Part shown: one piece after another, positions 17,567 to 26,227 of the stretch
Layout of the letters: every line of letters begins with the position of its first letter
Numbering within the stretch: position 1 is the stretch's first letter
From: an uncultured Duncaniella sp.
GTDB lineage: Bacteria; Bacteroidota; Bacteroidia; Bacteroidales; Muribaculaceae
NCBI RefSeq assembly: GCF_910577345.1
Contig: NZ_CAJTMT010000002.1
Location: forward strand, 162,410 to 226,409
Reading direction: 5' to 3'
Length of the DNA: 64,000 nt
Notes under the pieces: model-generated
Database searches by the model: none
The model's input: only the letters and a program-made list of their open reading frames with translations
Told to the model about the DNA's origin: nothing
Position numbers and translations under genes: made by a program

Positions 17567-18559
17567 TCATTTGCGGCGTCCGCGGAGGAGGATCCAGATG
17601 ACGACCGGAGCGCCGAAGAGGGGGGTGACGGCGTTGACGGGGAGGACTGAGTTGGACGGGAGGACGCAGACGAGGTTGCAGCAGAGTGTGACAGCCGCTC
17701 CGGTGATGAGTGTGGCGGGCATGAGGATGCGGTGGTTGTCGCTGCGGAATATCAGACGCGCGATGTGGGGGACAGCGAGTCCGAGAAACGACACCGGGCC
17801 GCAAAATGCGGTGATGGTTGCCGTGAGGATGCCTGTGGCGAGGAGCAGGAGGTTTCTGACGCGGTTGAGGTTGATGCCGAGGTTGCGGGCATAGCCGTCG
17901 CCGAGGAGGAGGAGGTTGAGGGGCTTGATGAGGGCGAGCGCGATGATGAGTCCGACGGCTGTCAGTCCGCCGAAGAGCGGAAGTTGGTCAAGCGACACGC
18001 CGTTGAATGTGCTCATGCCCCACATCACATAGCTCTGCACACCGTCGGCGGTGGAGACATAGTTGAGGAGCATGATGGCCGAGGATACGAGATAGCCTAT
18101 CATGATGCCTGTGATGAGCAGCATGAGGTCGTTTTTGAGCACAGCGGAGAGCGAGAGTAGTATGCCCATTATCAGCAGACTGCCGACAAAGGCTCCGATT
18201 ATGACCGCAGTGTATCCCCCGACTGTAAACACTCCTGCCGTGATTGTACCCCCGAAGAGCAACATGACCAAGGCCACACCGAGACTTGCGCCGGAGCTGA
18301 TGCCGAGTATCGAGGGGCCTGCAAGTGGATTTCGGAAGGCGGTCTGGAGCATGAGTCCGGAGGCCGCGAGTCCGGCTCCGGCAAGTGTTGCAGTGATTGC
18401 CATTGGCAGACGGCTGCCGAGGACTATGAATTCCGCAGTCCCTCCCTCACCGTTGCCGAGCAATATGCTCAGCACCTCCGAAGCAGGCAAGCTGACCGAC
18501 CCGATGAAAATATTCATCAGGAACAGGATGACGAGAGCAATTACAGCGAGGGGGAACAC
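17567..18559 (-). CDS. btuC: FecCD/BtuC-type ABC transporter permease
   Basis: 330 residues, very hydrophobic, with about ten TM helices typical of type II importer permeases for corrinoids, heme or siderophores (PLAGPSILGISSGASLGVAL, FCGPVSFLGLAVPHIARL). No in-frame ATG precedes the hydrophobic start: a stop lies at 18581-18583 and the first plausible start is the GTG at 18557-18559, directly beside a tandem repeat. The substrate-binding protein gene lies upstream and the locus is under a cobalamin riboswitch, so B12 import is inferred. The usual ATPase gene (btuD) does not follow; the next gene is GH43. Confidence 0.85.
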   Translation of the reverse strand: MFPLAVIALVILFLMNIFIGSVSLPASEVLSILLGNGEGGTAEFIVLGSRLPMAITATLAGAGLAASGLMLQTAFRNPLAGPSILGISSGASLGVALVMLLFGGTITAGVFTVGGYTAVIIGAFVGSLLIMGILLSLSAVLKNDLMLLITGIMIGYLVSSAIMLLNYVSTADGVQSYVMWGMSTFNGVSLDQLPLFGGLTAVGLIIALALIKPLNLLLLGDGYARNLGINLNRVRNLLLLATGILTATITAFCGPVSFLGLAVPHIARLIFRSDNHRILMPATLITGAAVTLCCNLVCVLPSNSVLPVNAVTPLFGAPVVIWILLRGRRK

Positions 18560-18560
18560 C

Positions 18561-18630
18561 GTTTTAGTATAGAGATTTTTTTAGTATAGAGATTTTTTTT
18601 AGTATAGAGATTAAAGTATAGAGTATAGAT
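18561..18630. repeat. Tandem repeat abutting the btuC start
   Basis: Three near-identical copies of AGTATAGAGATTTTTTT (starting ~18566, 18583, 18601) plus degenerate copies (AGTATAGAGTATAGAT) lie immediately 5' of the GTG start. The unit is 17-18 bp. It introduces an in-frame stop at 18581-18583. Confidence 0.85.
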
Positions 18631-18711
18631 AATAGTTGAGAGGGAATTGGATGGATGAGGGAGGAGGGGCGAATTTAAGAATAAAAATTTTATTTGAGAC
18701 CTTTTCCTGCA

Positions 18712-18818
18712 TAAAAAAACTTCTGTTCCTTCTGCCCTTTTGTCTTTATGTACCCTTCCACACTACAGCATTGGGATAAAAAACTTCTGTTTCTTCTACC
18801 CTTTTGTTCTTTTGTATC
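18712..18818. repeat. Two direct copies of an arm-like repeat
   Basis: Copies at 18712-18752 and 18777-18818 share AAAAAACTTCTGTTyCTTCTrCCC and end in TATGTAC or TTGTATC. Each resembles one arm of the long inverted repeats at 2783 and 50541 (TTCTGTTTCTTATGCAC...GTATC), but here the arms are direct repeats just past the btuF stop codon. Confidence 0.65.
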
Positions 18819-18819
18819 T

Positions 18820-19965
18820 CTAATCCTGTTGCAGGGGGGTGAAGTATTTGGTATCTCCGGGGAGGGACGAGAGTTCGGGATGGAAGGTCTTGATGAGGTC
18901 GCGCAGGAGCCAGTGGGGATGGAAAGGAGTCTGCTCATAGTAGTTGATCCTCTCCGTATTGCAGCCATAGACCCTACCATCCTTCAGAGCCTTGAACTGA
19001 CCGTAGATGGGATTGTCGGCGGCGAGTTCGCGCAGAGTCTTGTCGGAAGCCTGACTATAGCGGACAATCCAGATGTCGGCATCGCCCGCCTCGTGGAGCA
19101 CCTGCTCTCCCGAAAGCCCTACGCTTCCGGCATTGCCGATGGAGCCGAACGGATTGACCGCACCGGCATCGCGGATATAGGCATCCATCACCGAGTTATG
19201 GCCGGGGACATACCATGTGTTGCCATACAGGCGGTCGACCACCACTTTCGGACGGTTGACAATCGAGTTGGTGAGCGATTTCAGCGCGTTGTATTCTTTT
19301 TCGATTGAGGCGAACATGCGGGCAGTCTCATCCTCGCATCCGAAGAGTAGACCGTAGAATTTCATCCACTCGGTGCGTCCGAGTGGAGTGCTTTCCATGT
19401 AGTCGGCACATTCAATCAGGGGAATCCCCATCTGGCCGAGCTTTCCGTAGTTGCCCGAATTTTCGTAAGGCGAGAGGATTACTGCATCGGGGTTGAGTTG
19501 CATGATGCGTTCCATGTTGGGGGTGTAACTGCTGCCGCAGTCAATGACCCTGCCGTCGGCAATGCGGCCGAGTAGGTCGGGGTTGTGGATATACTGCGCG
19601 TCGCAGACTCCACCGATGGCATCCCTCGCTCCCATCTCGCCGACGAGCGACTGATGGACTGTCGAGTAGACCAATGCGCGTTTCAACGGCACTCTCACCA
19701 CCGTCCCTGCCGGAACGTTTGCCGGGACTTCCGCACTGTCGGGGACGAGGATATAGGTGTGGAGGGTCTTGGTCGTGTCCCACGGATTGCGGATTGTTGC
19801 CGTGGTGTAATCGCCGTGATCCTCGATGGTGAGGTTGCGGGCATGGTCGAACTGCATCTTCTCTCCCTCACCCGAGGAAGTAACAATGCTGTTGCCCCCC
19901 TTGCACGAAGGCATCAGGGACAACAGCAGAGCAGTTACAAGAGATAGAAAAATTGAATGTTTCAT
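18820..19965 (-). CDS. btuF: Periplasmic corrinoid/siderophore-binding lipoprotein (BtuF-like)
   Basis: 381 residues; signal peptide with lipobox (LLLSLMPSC), then the two-lobed helical-backbone binding fold of class III solute-binding proteins (KRALVYSTVHQSLVGEMG, NMERIMQLNPDAVILSPYENSG, YGQFKALKDGRVYGCN). It would deliver a corrinoid to the permease encoded downstream. The cobalamin assignment rests on the riboswitch-controlled locus; siderophore or heme is the alternative. A 526-bp repeat island separates it from the BtuG-like gene. The permease gene follows after ~260 bp of repeats, so the operon has been opened up by repeats. Confidence 0.8.
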   Translation of the reverse strand: MKHSIFLSLVTALLLSLMPSCKGGNSIVTSSGEGEKMQFDHARNLTIEDHGDYTTATIRNPWDTTKTLHTYILVPDSAEVPANVPAGTVVRVPLKRALVYSTVHQSLVGEMGARDAIGGVCDAQYIHNPDLLGRIADGRVIDCGSSYTPNMERIMQLNPDAVILSPYENSGNYGKLGQMGIPLIECADYMESTPLGRTEWMKFYGLLFGCEDETARMFASIEKEYNALKSLTNSIVNRPKVVVDRLYGNTWYVPGHNSVMDAYIRDAGAVNPFGSIGNAGSVGLSGEQVLHEAGDADIWIVRYSQASDKTLRELAADNPIYGQFKALKDGRVYGCNTERINYYEQTPFHPHWLLRDLIKTFHPELSSLPGDTKYFTPLQQD

Positions 19966-20491
19966 TGAGGATAGTTAGATGTCATACCGGAGGATGTCCT
20001 TACGGGAATCGTACACAAGTCTGTGTAGGAGTGAATGTCAGTAACCACCGTACGGGAACGAGAAGCAGTGGCAACCGTTCGGGAACGAGTGTCCGCAGGA
20101 CACTGATTTACTCGTAACCCTGTACATCGGAGCGCAGCGGAGATGTGCAGGGATGCCATGAGAGAGTTGGCTGATGTCCGTAGGACATCGATTTACGGTT
20201 CTGAAGTGCCGGGCTGTCTCGTAAATCGGTGTCCTGTCGGACACCTTTTCGTGGGGTTTGGATATGTCCCCGCACATCTCCGCTGCGCTCCGATGTACGG
20301 GGTTACGAGTAAATCGATGTCCTGCGGACATCCCCGGCCTGATCCGAGGTGGATGGAGGCGATGCGGGCATCCTTGGATTGACCCGATACCCCGGGCGAT
20401 AACGGAGATGTGGTTATACCGGCCTCGGATTCAGCATTGCCTGTAGGGACGCGCTGTAGCGCGTATGCCGGATGACATTGTAACGGATTGG
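19966..20491. repeat. Repeat island between btuG-like and btuF
   Basis: No credible gene. It contains a large inverted repeat with arms 20089-20152 and 20268-20333, both carrying GTCC-tgc-GGAC hairpins, TTACTCGTAAC and a CATC...GATG stem (the right arm has CATCTCCGCTGCGCTCCGATG-like sequence). A related short unit occupies 20170-20250 between the arms. Two direct copies of a CGGGAACGAG unit lie at ~20041-20090, and an ACGCGCTGTAGCGCGT palindrome near 20450. The same hairpin unit forms the tandem array at 52173-52600. Confidence 0.8.
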
Positions 20492-21559
20492 TTAGAATAC
20501 GAAGCAACCGGCACCAATGCCTACATCATATTTCTTAAGGAATGTTCCGGTAGCATTGTACTGATTAACAAAGCACGGCTGAGTATAACTACTATAATCA
20601 GTAGATGAATACGATGCAATAAATATATCACCCGAAATTGGTTCGATTCCAATTGCTATTGGAGTAATTATATTTTCAATATTAAGTTCAGTCTTTTTGT
20701 TGTCTGAAATAGTATACAAGCAGTAAGTTGGCGGTTCTGTTGCGTAGAAAGGAGAATTAATTGTATAGAGTTTGTTGCCACAAATAGCCATGTGTGTAGC
20801 AGGGAAAAGTTCCTCTACGCTATCATCAGAGTTGATACGTTTAAGTACAGAAGCTACAGTGGTATAATTACCAGTACAGATGACAAATACATCTTCACCA
20901 TTCGTAACTAATCTGGTCGTATTCCAACCTGCTTTAATTTTAGCATCTTCTGTGAAGGTCGAAAGGTTTATTTTCGATACATATCCGTCACAATAATTGT
21001 TGCTGCCATTGTATCCATCAGAGTTGGCGGCATAAAGATAATTTCCGGCAATTCCAATTTCCTCTGTATTAGGCCCTACTTTTATTGTTTTGTCAATTTC
21101 AAGGGTAAGAGTGTCAAGACGAGCAACATAACCATTCATCATAGAAATATAGACGAATCCATCCTTAGCAGCAAGATCACGAGGAGAATTACCTTCACCA
21201 CTGGGCTTGATTGTTTTAATTGACTTCATGGTAGTTGGATTAATGATGTCAATTATGTTAGAATCGGTAACACCAACATACATTTTATTTCCATATACTA
21301 TTGCATCTTGTGGTGTATCGCCTAATACACGACCATTTGCATTATAGAACACATCGTTATCTACTGTTCCATTCTGCAAATTTATAGATGAAAAACTACC
21401 GGGGATATTGCTTCTTTGATTTCCTTGATTTAGGACTAAGACGGTTTTTCCAGAGAAAAATCCGGGGGTCACGCTCTGCTTAGGTTCGTCATCATCATCG
21501 CTACAAGCGGTGAAGCAGAGGGCGCAGAGGGCGATAGCAAAAATTTTGTTGAGTTTCAT
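20492..21559 (-). CDS. BtuG-like surface beta-propeller lipoprotein (DUF5074/YncE-like)
   Basis: 355 residues; lipobox LCFTAC followed by SDDDDEP, a surface-export type sequence. The rest is repeated propeller-blade sequence (VLVLNQGNQ, PQDAIVYGNKMYVGVTDSN, EEIGIAGNYLYAANSDG, HMAICGNKLYTINS). It resembles Bacteroides BtuG, a propeller that sits on BtuB and binds cobalamin very tightly. The position between btuB and btuF under a cobalamin riboswitch supports this. It should act outside the outer membrane. Codons are more AT-rich than in btuB, btuF and btuC. Confidence 0.75.
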   Translation of the reverse strand: MKLNKIFAIALCALCFTACSDDDDEPKQSVTPGFFSGKTVLVLNQGNQRSNIPGSFSSINLQNGTVDNDVFYNANGRVLGDTPQDAIVYGNKMYVGVTDSNIIDIINPTTMKSIKTIKPSGEGNSPRDLAAKDGFVYISMMNGYVARLDTLTLEIDKTIKVGPNTEEIGIAGNYLYAANSDGYNGSNNYCDGYVSKINLSTFTEDAKIKAGWNTTRLVTNGEDVFVICTGNYTTVASVLKRINSDDSVEELFPATHMAICGNKLYTINSPFYATEPPTYCLYTISDNKKTELNIENIITPIAIGIEPISGDIFIASYSSTDYSSYTQPCFVNQYNATGTFLKKYDVGIGAGCFVF

Positions 21560-21657
21560 AATTCAATAAAATGTGAAATATCGATTTTTAGATTGTATAA
21601 TATTATTCACTATATAAGATTATCTGTTATAAGACTTTTTCGCTTATACATTCCTTT

Positions 21658-23712
21658 TTACAATGTAAACTTCACCGTCAGTCGCCATGAGCGGCCGGGC
21701 ATGGGGTAGCGGGCGACGACGACATATTGGCGGTCAAGGAGGTTCATGATGTCGCCACGGACTTCGATTTCATGCTTGCGGAAGCCGAAGGTGCGATAGG
21801 CGGTGAGGCCCATGTCGGCATAGCCTCCGAGATAGGTGGATGGATTATTGTTGTTGGTGGCGAAGCGGCCGCTGACGGCAGTGGTGTGGAGCGAGAGATT
21901 GACCCAGGGGTTCTCATAGCTCACCGTCACGTTGCCGGAGTGGCGGGGAATGTAGGCAATCTGTTTTTTGTATTCCGTCACTTGCGAACGGGTGCGCGGT
22001 TCGGCGCGCTGATAGCTGTAGTTGCCGGTGAGGAGAATCTGCTGACGGCGACCGACGTTGAAAGTGGCTGTCTCCGTGAAGTCGAAGCCGATGATGCGCG
22101 CCTTGTCGAGATTGACTACCGTCCAGACGAACATATTATAAGGTATTGCCACAATCTTGTCCTTGACCTGATTGAGATAGACATCGGCGGTCATTTCAAG
22201 GTTGGAGAGCCAAGAGGTGGGTTTGAACTGGTAGGTCAAGCCGAAGTTATACTGATTGGCTGTCTCCGGGCGCACGTCTGGGTTGCCGTAGTGGTAGAAA
22301 TAAGTCTCGTTGAATGTCGGCATACGGAAGATGTTCTTGTAGGAGAGACGCATGAAGAACATTTCAGAGCCGAATGGCTGCACCGAGAGGCTTGCCGAGG
22401 GGGAGAGACGGCTGTAGTCGCGCGCACCCTCACCGATTTTGGCACTGTTGTCGTAGATTGAGCCGAGCAGACGTGCCGATACTGTCAGACGCTTGATGCG
22501 GTAACGGCCGGTGAGCGACTGGAGTATGCTGTGGCGGCGCGGGAAGGTCTCGGTCGGGAGATTGCTCGTGAAGTTGTTGAAAAAATAGTCGGCGGAGTAG
22601 TCGAAAGCCCATTTGTCGGAGGGGAGGAAGAGCACGCAGGCGCTTCCGTAGGCCTCGCGCTGCCAGTAGTTCTGGTTCAGCTCGCCGCCGGGATACTTCC
22701 CGTCCTCGTCGTGGTAGAGCGATGAGGCCCAGTTGAATTTTCCGTGGAGCTGCATGGACCACTTGGAGTTGAAAGCCTTGCGATATTGAAGCTGACCGAA
22801 AAAGTTGCGGTCGCGCAGGGTCTCGTGGTTCTCGTTGTTGTAGTAAATAGCCGGACCGGGAATCTGACGGTCGTTGTCGTAGTAATAGAGCTTGGCGCTG
22901 AGGGTCGAACGGCTGTCGGGACTCCAGGAGGCATTGAACTCACCGTGTCCGCTGTTCATTCGCGAGTTGTTGCGGCGTTCAGTAGTGGTGTGCGCACCGT
23001 TTTTGAGCTGATAGGGGTAGTCGTTTTCAGCGTAGGTGTAGTCGCCGATGAGGTTTAAGGAGGATGATTCGGAGAGGGCCTTGCCGACGCGGAAGTAGGG
23101 GTTGATGTAGCCGAACGAGCCGTATTTCACCTGAGCGGTAAGGTCGAGGGGCTTTGTCGGGTCAGGTCGGCGGAAGCTGGAGATGCTGAACGATGCAGCC
23201 GAAGCGGCCACGCGTGCGGGCTGAAAGATGTCGTCGTTGTCACCGATGACCATCGAGAGCGACTCGACATTGTCGAGCGAGTAGCGCGACACGTCCACCT
23301 CACCGCTCTGGCAGTCGCTGAGGACAATGCCGTCGTAGATGACGGCAGTGTGCGGTGCGCCGAGTCCGCGGACCGAGACGGTCTTCAACCCTCCGAGGCC
23401 GCCGTAGTCGCGCAGGTTCACTCCCGGCAGACGGTGGATGGCATCGGAGATGTCGGTCACGCCGAGACGGGTGAATTCCTGATTGTCGAGCTTGTAGGCG
23501 GGAGCGGTGCTTTTCAGCGGACGTGAGGTCTTGGAGGCCACGACTTCAACGCTGTCGAGATGGATGTCGGTCGGTTTCTGTGAGGACGCAGCAAAGGGGA
23601 GCGCTGTCATTGCAAGCACTCCTGCGGTCAGACGCAATGCGTCAATATGTAAAATCCTTAAACTTCTTTGCTTATGTTCTCTCATCCTCGAAGAAAAACA
23701 TTGGTGATTCAT
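21658..23712 (-). CDS. btuB: TonB-dependent cobalamin receptor (BtuB-like)
   Basis: 684 residues: N-terminal plug (VEVVASKTSRPLKSTAPAY; GVNLRDYGGLGGLKTVSVRG, HTAVIYDGI) and a ~22-strand barrel ending WRLTVKFTL. It imports a large ligand across the outer membrane with TonB energy; cobalamin is assigned from the riboswitch and the btuG/F/C neighbours. The start is ambiguous. The ATG at 23710-23712 lies 5-6 nt after the riboswitch P1 stem, whereas the ATG at 23683-23685 gives a more ordinary signal peptide (MREHKQRSLRILHID...FAASSQ). First gene of the locus. Confidence 0.87.
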   Translation of the reverse strand: MNHQCFSSRMREHKQRSLRILHIDALRLTAGVLAMTALPFAASSQKPTDIHLDSVEVVASKTSRPLKSTAPAYKLDNQEFTRLGVTDISDAIHRLPGVNLRDYGGLGGLKTVSVRGLGAPHTAVIYDGIVLSDCQSGEVDVSRYSLDNVESLSMVIGDNDDIFQPARVAASAASFSISSFRRPDPTKPLDLTAQVKYGSFGYINPYFRVGKALSESSSLNLIGDYTYAENDYPYQLKNGAHTTTERRNNSRMNSGHGEFNASWSPDSRSTLSAKLYYYDNDRQIPGPAIYYNNENHETLRDRNFFGQLQYRKAFNSKWSMQLHGKFNWASSLYHDEDGKYPGGELNQNYWQREAYGSACVLFLPSDKWAFDYSADYFFNNFTSNLPTETFPRRHSILQSLTGRYRIKRLTVSARLLGSIYDNSAKIGEGARDYSRLSPSASLSVQPFGSEMFFMRLSYKNIFRMPTFNETYFYHYGNPDVRPETANQYNFGLTYQFKPTSWLSNLEMTADVYLNQVKDKIVAIPYNMFVWTVVNLDKARIIGFDFTETATFNVGRRQQILLTGNYSYQRAEPRTRSQVTEYKKQIAYIPRHSGNVTVSYENPWVNLSLHTTAVSGRFATNNNNPSTYLGGYADMGLTAYRTFGFRKHEIEVRGDIMNLLDRQYVVVARYPMPGRSWRLTVKFTL

Positions 23713-23715
23713 GGC

Positions 23716-23905
23716 AGACGGCAGGTCTTCGGACTTATTCCGGGTTGAGGATGCGTTTTGTTCTCCTCTGTTTCAGTCTTGCCTTCCCGAAAGCGTTGAC
23801 CGCGTTCAGTGACTTGACCGGACCCTTTGATGGAAATTACCGCAGCGGGACTGTCCGGGATTCTCACCCGTGTTCCCTTTTAATCGCTGCATCGCAGCGA
23901 ACCGT
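23716..23905 (-). ncRNA. Cobalamin riboswitch
   Basis: The minus strand carries the conserved elements in order: AAAAGGGAA, GGTGAGAATCC, GGACAGTCCCGCTGCGGTAA core, GTCACTG (23807-23813) and the B12-box AGTCCGAAGACCTGCC (23720-23735). A short P1 pairs ACGG near the 5' end with CCGT at 23718-23721. The aptamer reaches to within a few nt of the btuB ATG, so control of translation initiation is likely, with essentially no separate expression platform. Confidence 0.95.
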
Positions 23906-23913
23906 TGCGCCGG

Positions 23914-23944
23914 CAAAATTACTCTAAAATTTTGAAACCGCAAA
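23914..23944 (-). promoter_or_regulatory. Promoter of the riboswitch/btuB transcript
   Basis: Minus strand: -33 TTTG (23941-23944), 19-bp spacer, -7 TAATTTTG (23914-23921). It matches the Bacteroidetes consensus. The expected start (~23907) coincides with the 5' end of the aptamer. Confidence 0.75.
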
Positions 23945-24009
23945 AATTATTGATGTCACTTTTTCTCCTTGACGCACCTCCGTGTGTCAAAGGACTGTAA
24001 GGTAAGTTC

Positions 24010-25296
24010 TTATTGTGTATCTTTCCCTCCCTGCCAACGTTGGTTCTGGAGGGCGGCTGAACGCATCTCCGCAGGGTTGTCGCATGGTTGCCAGAGATCG
24101 ACGTGGCCGAGTTGGTCAGGCATGAATTGCTGGACGACGAAGTTGCCGGGATAGTCGTGGGCATACTTGTAGTCGCGGCCATAGCCCATATCCTTCATCA
24201 GCGATGTCGGTGCGTTGCGCAGATGGAGCGGGACGGGTAGGTCACCGGTCTGTTCGACGAGTTTCATTGCCTTGTGGAGCGCGGTGTAGGTCGAGTTGCT
24301 TTTGGGCGAGAGGGCGAGGTAGACCGTACATTCCGCAAGTGGTATCTGTCCTTCGGGGAAGCCGAGTTTGTGGACGGCCTCGAAGGTGGCGTTGGCGAGC
24401 AGCAGGGCGTTGGGGTTGGCCAGACTGATGTCTTCGGCGGCGAGGATGAGCAGTCGGCGCGCGATGAATTCCGGGTCCTCTCCGCCGTGGATCATGCGTG
24501 CAAGCCAGTAGAGGGCTGCGTCGGGGTCCGAACCACGGACACTTTTGATGAAAGCCGAGATGATGTCGTAGTGCATCTCGCCGTTTTTGTCGTAGGCGGC
24601 GGGGTTCTCCTGCAGGCGGTCGGTGACGATGCGGTCGTTGATGACCACGGGTTCACCCTGCGGTGTCGATTGTTCGAGAAGGTCGATGATGTTGAGCAGT
24701 TTGCGCGCGTCGCCTCCGGCAAAGCGGAAGAGGGCGGTGGTCTGTTCGACCTCTACGCCGTGTGATTGCAGGACCTCGTCGCCCTTTATGGCTCTGTCGA
24801 GGAGGAGTTCGAGGTCTGTCTGTTCGAGGGGGCGTAGGGTGTAGACCTGAGCGCGGGAGAGGAGCGGACGTATGACTTCGAACGACGGATTCTCTGTCGT
24901 CGCGCCTATGAGAGTCACGACACCGCTCTCGACGGCACCGAGCAGGCTGTCCTGCTGCGCCTTGCTGAAACGGTGGATTTCATCGATGAAGAGGATGGGA
25001 CGTCCGCCGGTGAACATGCTTCTGGCATCGGCCTTGCAACGGTCAATCACCTCGCGGACATCCTTCACTCCGGCGCTGACGGCGGAGAGGGTGTAGAAGG
25101 GGACGTTGACAGTGTTGGCTATGATGCGCGCGAGGGTAGTCTTCCCCACTCCGGGAGGCCCCCAGAGGATGAAGGAAGAAACCTTGGCCGATTCAATCAT
25201 TCGGCGGACCACTCCGCCCGGTCCGACCAGATGGAGCTGACCTATGTAATCATCGAGTGAGCGCGGTCGCATACGCTCGGCAAGTGGCTGATTCAT
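24010..25296 (-). CDS. rarA: Replication-associated recombination ATPase RarA/MgsA
   Basis: 428 residues, AAA+ clamp-loader-like ATPase acting at stalled forks. Walker A GPPGVGKT (~residues 45-52), Walker B ILFIDEIHRF, sensor ATTENPSFE, and the C-terminal MgsA tetramerisation region (DPDAALYWLARMIHGGEDPEFIARRL). Length and order are typical. Single gene with its own promoter and an almost leaderless message. It is transcribed toward the btuB riboswitch region. Confidence 0.95.
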   Translation of the reverse strand: MNQPLAERMRPRSLDDYIGQLHLVGPGGVVRRMIESAKVSSFILWGPPGVGKTTLARIIANTVNVPFYTLSAVSAGVKDVREVIDRCKADARSMFTGGRPILFIDEIHRFSKAQQDSLLGAVESGVVTLIGATTENPSFEVIRPLLSRAQVYTLRPLEQTDLELLLDRAIKGDEVLQSHGVEVEQTTALFRFAGGDARKLLNIIDLLEQSTPQGEPVVINDRIVTDRLQENPAAYDKNGEMHYDIISAFIKSVRGSDPDAALYWLARMIHGGEDPEFIARRLLILAAEDISLANPNALLLANATFEAVHKLGFPEGQIPLAECTVYLALSPKSNSTYTALHKAMKLVEQTGDLPVPLHLRNAPTSLMKDMGYGRDYKYAHDYPGNFVVQQFMPDQLGHVDLWQPCDNPAEMRSAALQNQRWQGGKDTQ

Positions 25297-25303
25297 GACA
25301 GTG

Positions 25304-25335
25304 CAAATTTACTCATTATTTCACCTTCACGCAAA
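25304..25335 (-). promoter_or_regulatory. Promoter of rarA
   Basis: Minus strand: -33 TTTG (25332-25335), 20-bp spacer, -7 TAAATTTG (25304-25311). The predicted start lies within a few nt of the rarA ATG. Confidence 0.65.
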
Positions 25336-25357
25336 CCATAGGGGCGGTGAAATGAGA

Positions 25358-25394
25358 GTTCCCGGATTTGCGACAGCACCGCAAATCCGGGAAC
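25358..25394 (-). terminator. Strong hairpin after the DUF308 gene
   Basis: 15-bp perfect arms (GTTCCCGGATTTGCG 25358-25372; complement 25380-25394) with a 7-nt loop, between the DUF308 stop and the rarA promoter. It has no long T-run, but its position fits a terminator. Confidence 0.7.
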
Positions 25395-25435
25395 AATATG
25401 GTTATCTTACAATTTTTGAAACTTTCCGAATGCCT

Positions 25436-25990
25436 TTATTTACGGTAGGCAGGCTTCATGTCGTAGGAGAGCATGGCGATTGTGAAGCCCCAGTAGATAA
25501 ATGCAAGAGAAGTAAGGAAGCTTGTCATGGCCATGTCCTGGAGCCATCCGGCTTCAATGAAGAAGAAACCGATGAGCATCAGAAGGATGCCGTTGATAAG
25601 CTGTAGCCACCAGTAGCGACGGCCGCTTTGCATGACAGAGCTGCAGAGAGCGCTGATGCCCCAGTAGATAAATATGAAAGCAATGAAATAGGGGAAGACC
25701 ATTTCTGAGAGAACGATGCTGCGGACGAGCATGAAACCGATGAAGATGTCGATGACACCACCGGCAAGCCACCATCCCCAGCCTTTGCCACGGTTAGGAC
25801 CCGAAGCCACGAGAAGCTGAACAATACCTACGAGAATAAGAAGCCAGCCAGAAATCTGAGAAGCAACGGCATATCCGGCAACCGGCCAGAACCAGTATGC
25901 GAAACCGCAAATCACCATAAGGATACCTGCGAGGAGTACAACCCACCAATAGCGGGATTCACCCCAGAATTTTTCAATGAGCGTTTTCAT
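25436..25990 (-). CDS. HdeD/DUF308-family integral membrane protein
   Basis: 184 residues with about six closely packed TM helices and tryptophan-rich turns (GESRYWWVVLLAGILMVICG, YWFWPVAGYAVA, GWGWWLAGGVIDIFIGFMLV, YWGISALCSS, RYWWLQLINGILLMLIGFFF). This is the internally repeated pattern of DUF308. HdeD of E. coli is linked to acid resistance; the role here is unknown. Monocistronic, with a strong hairpin after the stop. The 237 bp upstream show no clear promoter match. Confidence 0.85.
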   Translation of the reverse strand: MKTLIEKFWGESRYWWVVLLAGILMVICGFAYWFWPVAGYAVASQISGWLLILVGIVQLLVASGPNRGKGWGWWLAGGVIDIFIGFMLVRSIVLSEMVFPYFIAFIFIYWGISALCSSVMQSGRRYWWLQLINGILLMLIGFFFIEAGWLQDMAMTSFLTSLAFIYWGFTIAMLSYDMKPAYRK

Positions 25991-26227
25991 AACGACTTAT
26001 TTTTTGATTAATAGTTGAAATTTATGTTTTTCTTAGTTGTGCGGCCTCCGTCGGAATTTTGGTGGAGTGCCGAAGCGATTGTCAGTTGTGAGTTTTCAAT
26101 CGGGAATACCGTGAGCTTTTCATATTTAATCACTTGTAATATACTAACACACTTTCACATTAATTTGTTGATTGCGAGTGCGGATTTTATCTGACAGAAT
26201 CTACAGACGCCGTCCACGCCATTTCCC

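Noticed and set aside
20038..20507. Several 60-100-codon ORFs in the repeat island
   Set aside because: Their products are translations of repeat units (for example TGLRVNRCPADT) occurring in more than one frame and locus.
21727..22461. Long antisense frame inside btuB
   Set aside because: It is produced by the codon bias of btuB on the opposite strand; the product is Val/Gly/Glu-rich without motifs. Similar antisense frames occur in the RND, TolC, ilvB and GH31 genes.
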